DNA of 12,278 nucleotides from Acidobacteriota bacterium (GCA_003222835.1 QHXE01000387.1:1-12278); one strand, 5' to 3'; positions 5,200 through 12,278 are shown, numbered from the stretch's first letter. Numbers and translations: made by a program. Notes: generated from the letters alone by a model not told the origin.

Positions 5200-8100
5200 T
5201 GGCAGAATCTCCTGAACCGATTGAATCTCTCGTAAAGAAGGAAGCTGAGCCGCAACGCGATCCGATCGTCGGCAGATCTACCAGCGCGATCATTCTCGTC
5301 AGTACGCTGTTGCTGATCGCCTCTGCGGGCTGGGCTTTGTACGATGAAGGATTCTACCAGCGTCCGTGGAGAGACATGCAGCGTGAATTCGTCAAGCGCT
5401 ACACCGCTTATCTCAAAAGCATTCGCAAGGACGCCGGCAAATCCGAAGCAGAAATAAAAGAGACGCCCGAATATCAACAACTCGACGAAGAAGCCAAGGC
5501 CGCGCTCGACAAGGTTAGGGACGAGGTGGCCGCAAAAGATCGGCGCGTGGCCCAGATTCAGTCGAAACTAGATGCGGTTACCGAGCCGTTTCAGAATCAG
5601 CGCGGACGGATCGTCGTCATAACTTATAAGCTCGAGACTTCTCCGAAGGGCAGCTTTTGGGAACGCTATTACAAATCGGCTTTGGAGTCGAAGAAGAAAG
5701 AGCAAGTCACCGTTGACTTGCCCGCGGAGGAAGGTGGCAAGACGGCGCGACAAAAAATGGATTTCGCGCAACTTGAGGAGGCGTTCAACGGGCTGCGCGA
5801 AGAAAAAGCTAAAGTCCTGGGTGAGAAGGCCGAGTTGCTGAAAGAGCCGACCGATTCAGCGAAAAAGCGTGAAGACTATTTGAAAAATCACGTCAGCCTG
5901 CTGCCGCAACGGAGCATCGACGACCTCATCCGTAAGAACGAGAACTCTTTCGATTACACGATTCTCGGTCATCAGCTTAACGTTAACGACTATGCCATCG
6001 TCGACCGTTGCGAGGTCTGCCATCTCGGCACGCGTGAGCCGTTAAATATTAAGGCAACGGATATGGCGCCGGCTGGGCCTGGCAAGAAGCCTGACAATCT
6101 CGCCGCAGCTTTCGTCAGCCATCCACGGAAGGAACTCCTGCAAATTCACAATCCGGAAAAGTTCGGGTGTTCCGCCTGTCACGGAGGCAATGGGCGCGCG
6201 ACGACGACCGTGGTGAAGGCGCACGGGCTGAATCCGTTTTGGCTGCATCCTCTCTTTCATAAAGAAAACACCGAAGCCGGCTGTCAGATGTGTCATGCCA
6301 ACGACCGCCTGACACAGGGAGCGGACACGCTGAATCTGGGCAAGGATTTGTTCTATCAGCGTGGCTGTGTCGGTTGTCATCGCATGGAAGCCTTCGATCG
6401 AGAAGCGGATGCGCTGACCAATGCTCGTCAACAGATTTCGCAGCTTCAGGATCAAATTGTCGCGAACGAACGCCAAGCCAAACTGGATACTGATGCCACA
6501 GCCAATGAAGACGCGGACGTGCAGCAGTTATTGGCCCATGCCGAGCAACTGCGCGTAATGAATAGCCAACTCGCCGCGCGCATCGACGAGCTTAACCTGC
6601 AAACCAGATATCTTCAGCAGGACCAGAAAAAGGTTGGACCAAACCTCAAAGATGTCCGATTGAAGCTCCGCAAGGAATGGATTCCGGTTTGGTTGAAAGA
6701 TCCGCAAGCATTTCGTCCCGGCACCAAGATGCCCACCTTCTGGCGTTTCACGGATGACGAGGATGGGCCGGAAGATTTGAAGGCGGTGGCCGCTTACCTT
6801 TGGCAGAACGGTTTTGATGGCAAGGCCCCCGCGCAACAGCAGGGTGACAAGAATCGCGGCAAAGACTTGTTTGAATCGCGGGGCTGTCTGGCGTGCCATT
6901 CGATCGGCGAAGAAGATACGAAGATGGGCGGCACCTTCGCGGCGAACCTGAGCAGGGTCGGCGAGAAAGCCAATTACGATTACATCGTGCGTTGGATTTA
7001 CAACCCGCGCGAGCGCTGGGCCCCTTATTCTACAAAAGAACATCGCGACCTGACGCCCGAGGATTACGCCAAGCACGGTCTGCCGTTCCTTTTCGATACC
7101 GAACTTCATTCGAAGTCTCCTAACGATGGCTCAGAGCTTCAGGTGCAGAACATGACGGTAATGCCCAACCTGCGGCTTTCCGAGCCGGACGCGCGCGATA
7201 TCGCGACGTATCTGTTCTCGCTGTCGTCGCCGCCATCGTCTTCTGAGGATGTCTCCTTTATGGACGATCCGAAATTGGCCGAAGATGGCAAAGCGGAGAT
7301 CAAGCAGTATGGTTGCGCCGGCTGTCATGAAATCAAAGGATTCGAAGAAGAACAGCGCATCGGTAAAGAATTGACGACTGAAGGCGCCACGCCGCTGGAA
7401 CGTCTCGACTTTGCTTTGCTGACTCAGAATGCCGAGTATGGCCGCGATCCTTTGAAGCTTCACCCCAACGACAAAGAGCAGGAGTGGTACAACCACCGCG
7501 GCTTCTTCGAACACAAGCTGTCTGAGCCGAAGATTTACGACACCGGTAAGTCGCAATACCTGGAGGGCAAAGACAAGCTCCGTATGCCCAAGCCCTATCT
7601 GACTGAGGAGTGGCGCACGGGATTGACCACGCTTCTCTTGGGTAGCGTCGGCGCGGAAGGGGCGAACGTACCTGCTGCGCTGTTCTACAATCCGCAGGAT
7701 GGGCGGCGACAGGATATTCAAAACGGCTGGTGGGTGATTAAGAAATATAACTGCATGGGTTGTCATGTGCTGCAACCCGGTCAACGTGTTCCGCTCTTTA
7801 ACAACTCAGCCGAACCAATGATGACGGGAGGCGCGGTGCTGACTTCGATGCCGTTCTATCAAAGCACTAAGGAGCTGCTACCGCCGATGCTAACCAGCGA
7901 AGGCGCGCGGGTCGATCCTGATTGGTTGATGAAGTTCTTGAAAGACCCATCGTTGATGCCATCCGGCGAGAAGCCGGCCGCGGTTCCTGCATCGCCGTCT
8001 CCCAGCGCCGCTGCATCTCCAGCGGCGGAAGCGAAGCCGTCAGCGGCCACCAATGATCAGACGGGCGGCAGATTGCAGCCTCAGCCCGGCGCGAACCGTA

Positions 8101-8729
8101 ACGGCGTGCGGCCTTACCTTCAGGTGCACATGCCGACATTCAATTTTTCACCGAACGAACTGCGGGTACTAGTGCGCTTCTTCATGGCCGTGTCATCTCA
8201 GAACGAGCCTTATATCAAGGAGCCTATGGAGCCGATGACCGAAGCCGAGCGATCGATCGCGCGTAACATTTTCGTTTCCGGGACTCCGTGCTTGAAGTGT
8301 CACATCACGGGCGAGCCGGTGCACGACGCCAGAGCGATCGCGCCGAATTTCCTGCTGGCTGGACAGCGTCTGAAACCGGATTGGACTTTCCGTTGGCTGC
8401 TCGATCCTGCCCAGATTAGTCCGGGCACGGCGATGCCCACTGGATTGTTCAAGAAAGAAGGAGATAGATGGGTGGTTAATTTGCCCAATCCGCCGACCGA
8501 TGTCGCTAATTATCACAGCGACCACGCGCGTCTATTGGTCCGTTACATGTTTCTAATCACGCCCGACGAACAGCGGCGACTGCTGTCAGCCTCGCCGGCG
8601 CCGCCGACGCCCGCGGCGGGCCAACAGAAACCCGCGACAACGGGTCGCAATTTTAACGGAAAGCGTAACGATCGGGCGAGCCTTGCCAGCCACCGGTCGA
8701 CTGCAAAGATAAGTCGCGGCCCTGGATGA
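5199..8729 (+). CDS. Membrane-anchored octahaem cytochrome c of the bc-type complex
   Basis: It probably accepts electrons from the Rieske protein in place of cytochrome c1/f and passes them to periplasmic carriers. One N-terminal anchor (about 30-47) is followed by a charged, partly coiled-coil region (about 75-250). Eight CxxCH haem sites begin at C271, C324, C362, C390, C563, C706, C852 and C1031. The first three are close together with extra His residues (VKAHGLNPFWLHPLFHK), suggesting a bis-His triheme unit. The last five sit in class I-like modules, with likely Met ligands at M511 (PGTKMPTF), M978 (HMPTF) and M1079 (PGTAMPTG). A Gln/Ala-rich coiled coil (about 400-480) is inserted in the fourth haem module, and an Ala/Pro/Ser linker lies at 924-967. 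At 1176 residues it is far larger than any cytochrome c1. No better start exists: the next in-frame Met lies beyond the anchor. Its place after cytochrome b supports the role; I do not know a named family for it. Confidence 0.88.
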   Translation: MAESPEPIESLVKKEAEPQRDPIVGRSTSAIILVSTLLLIASAGWALYDEGFYQRPWRDMQREFVKRYTAYLKSIRKDAGKSEAEIKETPEYQQLDEEAKAALDKVRDEVAAKDRRVAQIQSKLDAVTEPFQNQRGRIVVITYKLETSPKGSFWERYYKSALESKKKEQVTVDLPAEEGGKTARQKMDFAQLEEAFNGLREEKAKVLGEKAELLKEPTDSAKKREDYLKNHVSLLPQRSIDDLIRKNENSFDYTILGHQLNVNDYAIVDRCEVCHLGTREPLNIKATDMAPAGPGKKPDNLAAAFVSHPRKELLQIHNPEKFGCSACHGGNGRATTTVVKAHGLNPFWLHPLFHKENTEAGCQMCHANDRLTQGADTLNLGKDLFYQRGCVGCHRMEAFDREADALTNARQQISQLQDQIVANERQAKLDTDATANEDADVQQLLAHAEQLRVMNSQLAARIDELNLQTRYLQQDQKKVGPNLKDVRLKLRKEWIPVWLKDPQAFRPGTKMPTFWRFTDDEDGPEDLKAVAAYLWQNGFDGKAPAQQQGDKNRGKDLFESRGCLACHSIGEEDTKMGGTFAANLSRVGEKANYDYIVRWIYNPRERWAPYSTKEHRDLTPEDYAKHGLPFLFDTELHSKSPNDGSELQVQNMTVMPNLRLSEPDARDIATYLFSLSSPPSSSEDVSFMDDPKLAEDGKAEIKQYGCAGCHEIKGFEEEQRIGKELTTEGATPLERLDFALLTQNAEYGRDPLKLHPNDKEQEWYNHRGFFEHKLSEPKIYDTGKSQYLEGKDKLRMPKPYLTEEWRTGLTTLLLGSVGAEGANVPAALFYNPQDGRRQDIQNGWWVIKKYNCMGCHVLQPGQRVPLFNNSAEPMMTGGAVLTSMPFYQSTKELLPPMLTSEGARVDPDWLMKFLKDPSLMPSGEKPAAVPASPSPSAAASPAAEAKPSAATNDQTGGRLQPQPGANRNGVRPYLQVHMPTFNFSPNELRVLVRFFMAVSSQNEPYIKEPMEPMTEAERSIARNIFVSGTPCLKCHITGEPVHDARAIAPNFLLAGQRLKPDWTFRWLLDPAQISPGTAMPTGLFKKEGDRWVVNLPNPPTDVANYHSDHARLLVRYMFLITPDEQRRLLSASPAPPTPAAGQQKPATTGRNFNGKRNDRASLASHRSTAKISRGPG

Positions 8730-8737
8730 ACGAGTAT

Positions 8738-9011
8738 TGAGAGTACCTACTTCTTCATTGACAAGGATCAACCGCGCTACCGCAGGCGGTTCTGACCGGT
8801 GCAATTGAAAGTGAGAGTGACTGGAGCGCAAGCATCCCGCTTGCAATGGGCACGGCGCAAAAGTTTCGTCAGCAATTAAAGGTGCTGAAGTTTTTTAGCG
8901 GATCTGCGTCAATAGCGCGACGTTAGCAAGCGAGGACGCTTGCGCTCCAGTCACTTTCACTTTCAATTGCACCCGGTTCTGACAGAAAAACCAACTAAAG
9001 TTGGTACTCTA
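8738..9011. repeat. Composite nest of inverted repeats filling the 344-bp gap before the cupredoxin gene
   Basis: The gap 8730-9073 contains no credible gene. Its core is a ~50-base imperfect inverted repeat, left arm 8798-8846 and right arm 8923-8973, sharing GGTGCAATTGAAAGTGA and GACTGGAGCGCAAGC on opposite strands. Outside it, AGAGTACC at 8739-8746 is matched by GGTACTCT at 9003-9010, and TTCTGAC (8790-8796) by GTTCTGACAG-like sequence (8976-8984). A separate small palindrome, CCAACT-AA-AGTTGG, lies at 8991-9004. The layering suggests repeats inserted in repeats. The transcript could form a very large stem, a possible terminator or RNA-stability element. Confidence 0.7.
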
Positions 9012-9057
9012 AACACCTGTGGGGTATGCTGGTCGCGGATTTTAGTCAGTTTAATTT

Positions 9058-9063
9058 GGAGGA
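9058..9063 (+). promoter_or_regulatory. Ribosome binding site that sets the cupredoxin start at 9074
   Basis: GGAGGA lies 10 bases before ATG 9074. An earlier in-frame ATG at 9026 has no such site and would put 16 polar residues before the signal peptide. The site therefore supports 9074. Confidence 0.65.
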
Positions 9064-9073
9064 ATCAAAAATT

Positions 9074-9955
9074 ATGTTGAGTAAACGCGCACGATTGTGC
9101 CTTGGTCTAATTGCGGTCTTAAGTTTGCTCTCTTTGGCGTCGTCATGCGGCGGTCCCAAGACCGAAGAGGACACTGGAGGTCCAGCAGCCAAAGCCTTTA
9201 AGCCAAAGGGAAATGAAGGCTCGGTCACCGGAAAGATTTCTTATAACGGCACGGCGCCTGAGCCGAAAAAGATTGACACCTCGGCCGACGCGGCTTGTAC
9301 CGCGAAGAGCCCGAACTTGACATCTGAAGATTGGGTCGTCAAAGACGGGAAGGTTGCTAATACGTTTGTATATATTAAGGATGGAACACTGTCAGATAAC
9401 ACGAAGATTGGTGATTGGAGCTTCGATACGCCCAGCTCTCCAGCCACGCTGGATCAGAACGGTTGTCATTACAAGCCACACGTCCTCGGAGTCATGGCTA
9501 AGCAGGATATCAGCATCACGAACAGCGATCCGACGACCCACAACATCCACTTCACGCCAAATCCGGCGAAGAATCCTGATTGGAATCAGTCGCAGCCCAA
9601 CGGCGCCGCACCACTTACGCACAAGCTCAATGTAGCTGAGGTAATGGTTCCGGTGAAATGTAATCAGCATCCGTGGATGAAGTCCTACGTTGGCGTATTG
9701 AAGCATCCGTTCTTCGCAGTCAGCGGCGATGATGGCAGTTTCACGATTAAGGGCGTGCCTCCCGGCAAGTACACGGTCGTGGCTTGGCATGAAGGCGGGG
9801 CCAACGGAACCGAGAAAACGATGCAAGTCACCGTGCCCGCTAGCGGCGCAGCGACTGCTGACTTTACCTTTGGCTCCAGCGCCGAGTTGCGCGGGGCACC
9901 GAGCTCGCTTCAAATGTTACCGGCAATCGAGTTTCCGATGCTCGGAAAACACTGA
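9074..9955 (+). CDS. Lipoprotein with amicyanin-like cupredoxin site and C-terminal beta-sandwich domain
   Basis: This is a likely exported copper electron carrier. With ATG 9074 the 293-residue product begins MLSKRAR, a hydrophobic core and LASSC, a near-lipobox ending at about Cys25. Its copper-site pattern resembles type 1 blue copper proteins: an upstream His pair (H156/H159 in TTHNIHF), then C196-N-Q-H199-P-W-M202, the Cys-x2-His-x2-Met order seen in amicyanin. The C-terminal ~75 residues (GDDGSFTIKGVPPGKYTVVAWHEG) resemble a carboxypeptidase regulatory-like beta-sandwich, and an earlier segment (EGSVTGKISYNG) starts the same way. Lying between the octahaem cytochrome and the oxidase genes, it may shuttle electrons between them. 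The lipobox is not ideal, so a plain secretion signal is possible. Copper binding is inferred from the motif only. Confidence 0.78.
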   Translation: MLSKRARLCLGLIAVLSLLSLASSCGGPKTEEDTGGPAAKAFKPKGNEGSVTGKISYNGTAPEPKKIDTSADAACTAKSPNLTSEDWVVKDGKVANTFVYIKDGTLSDNTKIGDWSFDTPSSPATLDQNGCHYKPHVLGVMAKQDISITNSDPTTHNIHFTPNPAKNPDWNQSQPNGAAPLTHKLNVAEVMVPVKCNQHPWMKSYVGVLKHPFFAVSGDDGSFTIKGVPPGKYTVVAWHEGGANGTEKTMQVTVPASGAATADFTFGSSAELRGAPSSLQMLPAIEFPMLGKH

Positions 9956-9958
9956 GCA

Positions 9959-10056
9959 CGATTGCGGATTTCGGATCGCGAATTGCGGATTTGAAGAGGC
10001 TCTTTAGTCCGCAATCGGTATCTCCGAAATTCGCAATTCGCAATTCGCAATTCGCA
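9959..10056. repeat. Inverted repeat plus four tandem heptamers before ctaA
   Basis: CGATTGCGGA (9959-9968) is the perfect reverse complement of TCCGCAATCG (10008-10017). Four exact tandem copies of ATTCGCA follow at 10029-10056, with related GCGAATTGCGG sequence on the opposite orientation at 9978-9988. The array ends four bases before the ctaA ATG, so no Shine-Dalgarno sequence is present. The low complexity suggests slippage-prone DNA that may vary in copy number. Confidence 0.75.
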
Positions 10057-10060
10057 ATTT

Positions 10061-10975
10061 ATGCCTCGTGGTGTTCATCGGTTCGCAGTCCTAGTTGCGT
10101 GCGCGACGTTCTTTCTCATCATCGCGGGCGCGAACGTCACCAGTCACGACGCCGGGTTGGCGACATCGGATTGGCCCTTGTCGAATGGCCAGTTCTTTCC
10201 GAAGATGGTCGGTAATCTCTTTTGGGAGCATGGCCATCGGTTAGTGGCCACCTTCGTAGGGCTGTTGACCATCGTGCTTGCGATCCTCTTGCAGCTTCGC
10301 GAGAGGCGCGCGTGGATTAGGCGTCTGGGGTGGATTGCGCTCGGGGGCGTGATCGCCCAAGGCTTACTCGGAGGGCTGACCGTCAAGTTGAATTTGCCGT
10401 TGGCGGTGTCTGCCGCGCACGCGACGCTGGCTCAATTGTTCTTCTTAACTACGGTGAGCATCGCGGTCTTTACCTCGCGAAGTTGGATGGCCCCGGGCGT
10501 CAGTATCAGCGAAGAGCCGGCGGGGGTTTCAATGCGCGCGTTGTGCGTCGTCGCACTCGCTGCGATTCTGGCTCAGCTCGTTTTGGGCGCGACCTTGCGA
10601 CATTCGGCGACGTGGGACCAGCCGTTACCTACTTCTTTGCTGCTCGCTCATATCGGCGGTGCTGTGGTCGTGACTTTGATACTCGGCGTAGCGGTCATGA
10701 CTTCACTGTGGCGTTATCGGGATGAGAAGTACTTGGCCAGGCCGGCACTATTCGCGGCGTTGCTTGTCGCTGTTCAGTTGTTTCTGGGTCTGGCTGCGTA
10801 TATCACGCGCGCGGCTTCGCCCAACGATCCGCAGCCGCTGAATCCGATGATCTTCGTAACGGTGTCACATGTCGCTTGCGGAGCGCTGGTTTTCGCGACG
10901 ACCATCGTATTGACCTTGCGAGTGTTCAGAGTTTTGCGAGTAGAGCGTCAAACTTACGTTTTGGCGCCGGCTTAG
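10061..10975 (+). CDS. ctaA: Haem A synthase (COX15/CtaA family)
   Basis: This integral membrane enzyme oxidises the C8 methyl of haem O to the formyl of haem A for cytochrome oxidase. The 304-residue, roughly eight-helix protein has the family's two-half layout. Likely haem-binding histidines are H59 (in E56-H-G-H-R), H120 (SAAHATLAQ), H197 (LLAHIGGA) and H270 (TVSHVACGA), one near the start of each paired helix. The first external loop reads GLATSDWPLSNG, without the cysteine pair found in the Bacillus subtilis enzyme. The start abuts the heptamer array and has no visible ribosome binding site, but no other in-frame start exists after the stop at 9992. It lies 15 bases before ctaB, so the two are almost certainly co-transcribed. 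Confidence 0.93.
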   Translation: MPRGVHRFAVLVACATFFLIIAGANVTSHDAGLATSDWPLSNGQFFPKMVGNLFWEHGHRLVATFVGLLTIVLAILLQLRERRAWIRRLGWIALGGVIAQGLLGGLTVKLNLPLAVSAAHATLAQLFFLTTVSIAVFTSRSWMAPGVSISEEPAGVSMRALCVVALAAILAQLVLGATLRHSATWDQPLPTSLLLAHIGGAVVVTLILGVAVMTSLWRYRDEKYLARPALFAALLVAVQLFLGLAAYITRAASPNDPQPLNPMIFVTVSHVACGALVFATTIVLTLRVFRVLRVERQTYVLAPA

Positions 10976-10990
10976 ATCGTAATCAGTCCC

Positions 10991-11941
10991 ATGGATCATA
11001 TGAGTCACATAGGCCCTATAAGTCCTATAAGTCTAAACACTGCAGTCGAAGTTAACTCATCAGCTGAAGCGTTGTTGCCGCTTGGCGTTAAGGCCCGACT
11101 TTCGGCCTACGTCGAGTTGACCAAACCGCGGATTACATTTCTGATCATGTTGACTTCGGCGGCGGGCTTTTGTCTCGGCTCGCGTGGTGCTGTCGACTAT
11201 GTTTTGTTTGCTCACGCGATGATTGGAATCGGGTTACTCTCTTCCGGCATTGCCACGCTGAACCAATTCATCGAACGCGATCTGGACGGTCTAATGCGAC
11301 GTACGGCTGACCGGCCATTGCCTTCGGGAAGGTTAGTTCCTGTCGAAGCGTTGTGGCTCGGAGTGCTGCTTACCGCGAGTGCTGAAATGTACCTTGCGTT
11401 GTTCGTCAATGGGCTTTCAGCGATTCTCGGTCTTACAGTGATCGCGGGATATCTTTTTCTTTACACGCCACTGAAGACCCGTACGACGCTTTCGACCGCC
11501 GTGGGGGCTTTCCCAGGCGCGATGCCGCCGTTGATTGGATGGACCGCGGCGCGTGGGGAAATCGACGTCGCTGCTTGGGTGTTGTTTGCGATTTTGTTTC
11601 TCTGGCAGTTTCCGCACTTTCTGGCGATTGCGTGGATGTACCGCGAAGACTATGGCCGCGCGGGTATCCGGATGTTGCCGGTTGTGGAACCTGAAGGCCG
11701 CGTTACGGGCCAGCAGATCATTGCCTATTCTCTCATGTTGGTGCCGGTAAGCCTTCTGCCCACGATCCTGGGAATCTCCGGCAAATTCTATTTCGCGGCC
11801 GCATTGGTGCTCGGACTTTTGTTTCTAGCCTGCGGAATTCGCGTGGCGCTTTCTAAATCAAATCAGCATGCGCGCCAACTGTTGCTGGCGTCCGTGTTTT
11901 ACTTGCCCCTGTTGTTTGGGGTGATGGTCTTGAATCGGTAA
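10991..11941 (+). CDS. ctaB: Protoheme IX farnesyltransferase (haem O synthase)
   Basis: A polyprenyl transferase of the UbiA family that adds a farnesyl group to haem B, giving haem O, the substrate of CtaA. The first Asp-rich site is complete: N91, E95, D99 and M102-x-R104-T105. It follows the LTKPRITF entry to helix 1. The second, YREDYGRAGIRMLP, is near residues 217-230, and YTPLKTRTTLST with GAFPGAMPPLIGW lie between them. Total length (316) and the hydrophobic pattern of about eight helices fit. The N-terminal ~40 residues before the conserved region are poorly conserved and include a repeat-derived PISPIS stretch, so the true start may be downstream (for example ATG 11000). No Shine-Dalgarno is visible. 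The gene ends in the left edge of another inverted repeat. Confidence 0.95.
   Translation: MDHMSHIGPISPISLNTAVEVNSSAEALLPLGVKARLSAYVELTKPRITFLIMLTSAAGFCLGSRGAVDYVLFAHAMIGIGLLSSGIATLNQFIERDLDGLMRRTADRPLPSGRLVPVEALWLGVLLTASAEMYLALFVNGLSAILGLTVIAGYLFLYTPLKTRTTLSTAVGAFPGAMPPLIGWTAARGEIDVAAWVLFAILFLWQFPHFLAIAWMYREDYGRAGIRMLPVVEPEGRVTGQQIIAYSLMLVPVSLLPTILGISGKFYFAAALVLGLLFLACGIRVALSKSNQHARQLLLASVFYLPLLFGVMVLNR
11015..11032 (+). repeat. Two tandem 9-bp units in the ctaB leader codons
   Basis: CCTATAAGT occurs twice in a row, each unit three codons (Pro-Ile-Ser). It lies between the annotated start and the first conserved CtaB residues, which suggests that repeat DNA was captured as coding sequence or that the true start lies after it. 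Confidence 0.55.
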
Positions 11942-11942
11942 A

Positions 11943-12024
11943 TGGTCAATGGTGAATGGTAAATGGAATACGATCGGCATGGCGCATCGATGACGATTTA
12001 CCATTTACCATTCACTATTTACCA
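11943..12024. repeat. Inverted repeat between ctaB and coxB
   Basis: The left arm (11943-11966) and right arm (12001-12024) are reverse complements over 24 bases with two mismatches. Both are built from short TGGTAAA / TGGTGAA-like units. The left arm begins two bases after the ctaB stop; the right arm ends just before the coxB ribosome binding site. It could fold as a hairpin with a 34-base loop and modulate oxidase expression. Confidence 0.7.
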
Positions 12025-12027
12025 ATG

Positions 12028-12033
12028 AAGGAG
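12028..12033 (+). promoter_or_regulatory. Ribosome binding site of coxB
   Basis: AAGGAG eight bases before ATG 12042 gives a clear start in an otherwise repeat-rich gap. A five-codon reading frame (ATG 12025 to TGA 12042) overlaps the coxB ATG as TGATG. Confidence 0.75.
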
Positions 12034-12041
12034 TTCAACTG

Positions 12042-12278
12042 ATGGGACGCGTTCTTGGAATAGCCATCTGGATCATAACAGTCGCCTCGGTGTGGATGTT
12101 CGTCAGTGGACGCTGGTGGTTTCCTGAAGCCATCTCGGAACACGGGCCGAGCGTGGACGGCCAGTTCAAGATCACGATCGTGGTCGTCGGCATCGCTTTC
12201 GCCGCCGCGCAGATTGGACTGGGTTGGGTCGTTTGGAAATATCGCGACCGAGCCAGTTCGCAACGCGCGACCTACTCG
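12042..12278 (+). CDS. coxB: Cytochrome c oxidase subunit II, N-terminal part (runs off the window)
   Basis: Subunit II carries the CuA centre that receives electrons for the haem-copper oxidase. Only the first 79 codons are in the window and the frame remains open at the end. They encode a first helix (about 5-22), the segment GRWWFPEAISEHGPSVDGQF typical of the intermembrane turn, a second helix (about 44-66) and the basic VWKYRDR boundary. This two-helix hairpin is the usual subunit II membrane anchor. The CuA cupredoxin domain, which would prove the assignment, lies downstream. The start is supported by AAGGAG at good spacing. The position directly after ctaA and ctaB agrees with an oxidase operon. 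Confidence 0.82.
   Translation, partial: MGRVLGIAIWIITVASVWMFVSGRWWFPEAISEHGPSVDGQFKITIVVVGIAFAAAQIGLGWVVWKYRDRASSQRATYS

Noticed and set aside
6042..7784. Several long reverse frames within the octahaem cytochrome gene
   Set aside because: The plus strand carries eight regularly placed CxxCH sites; the antisense frames contain no coherent domain.
8586..8846. 86-codon reverse frame across the end of the cytochrome gene and the repeats
   Set aside because: Its sequence comes largely from the inverted repeats and ends in an Arg run, typical of translated repeat DNA.
9729..10215. Plus-strand frames running through the heptamer array
   Set aside because: They encode repeated RNSQFAI-like peptide from the tandem repeat and overlap the cupredoxin and ctaA genes in other frames.
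12025..12042. Five-codon upstream reading frame overlapping the coxB ATG
   Set aside because: It is too short to judge; the AAGGAG inside it is better explained as the coxB ribosome binding site.

Overview
The window reads as a stretch of a moderately GC-rich, aerobic, didermal bacterial chromosome, most likely Acidobacteriota (Blastocatellia, subdivision 4, is my best guess). That placement rests on gene content (a split b6-type cytochrome b, a giant multihaem cytochrome c, a cupredoxin lipoprotein, a ctaA-ctaB-coxB cluster) and on the many short palindromic repeats between genes. It is inference, not a database result. The first gene belongs to the BchH/ChlH magnesium-chelatase family, which would suggest a phototroph or a descendant of one, but this copy is visibly damaged.

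Layout. Positions 2-1777 hold the middle of a bchH-like gene. It has a palindromic repeat inserted in frame, and it is cut off by a ~155-bp element with 27-bp inverted-repeat ends that supplies the stop codon. A small glutaredoxin-like gene follows on the minus strand (1913-2176). A 270-bp control region (2177-2446) with promoter-like boxes and a terminator-like hairpin precedes a plus-strand respiratory cluster: Rieske protein (2447-3070), cytochrome b N-terminal subunit (3073-3996), cytochrome b C-terminal subunit (3993-5114, 4-bp overlap) and an eight-haem membrane-anchored cytochrome c of 1176 residues (5199-8729). After a 344-bp repeat-filled gap come a lipoprotein with an amicyanin-like copper site (9074-9955), haem A synthase ctaA (10061-10975), haem O synthase ctaB (10991-11941) and the first 79 codons of cytochrome c oxidase subunit II (12042 to the window end).

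How the genes fit together. Rieske, the two cytochrome b pieces and the octahaem cytochrome form a quinol-oxidising bc-type complex in which the multihaem protein probably replaces cytochrome c1/f. The cupredoxin is a plausible electron carrier to the oxidase whose haem A pathway and subunit II follow directly. The cluster therefore looks like a complete quinol-to-oxygen branch.

The most striking non-genic signal is that nearly every junction after the cytochrome b genes contains a different inverted or tandem repeat family (5121-5199, 8738-9011, 9959-10056, 11943-12024). Several run right up to, or into, the next gene's start. No RNA genes, CRISPR arrays or classical insertion sequences with transposase genes were seen.
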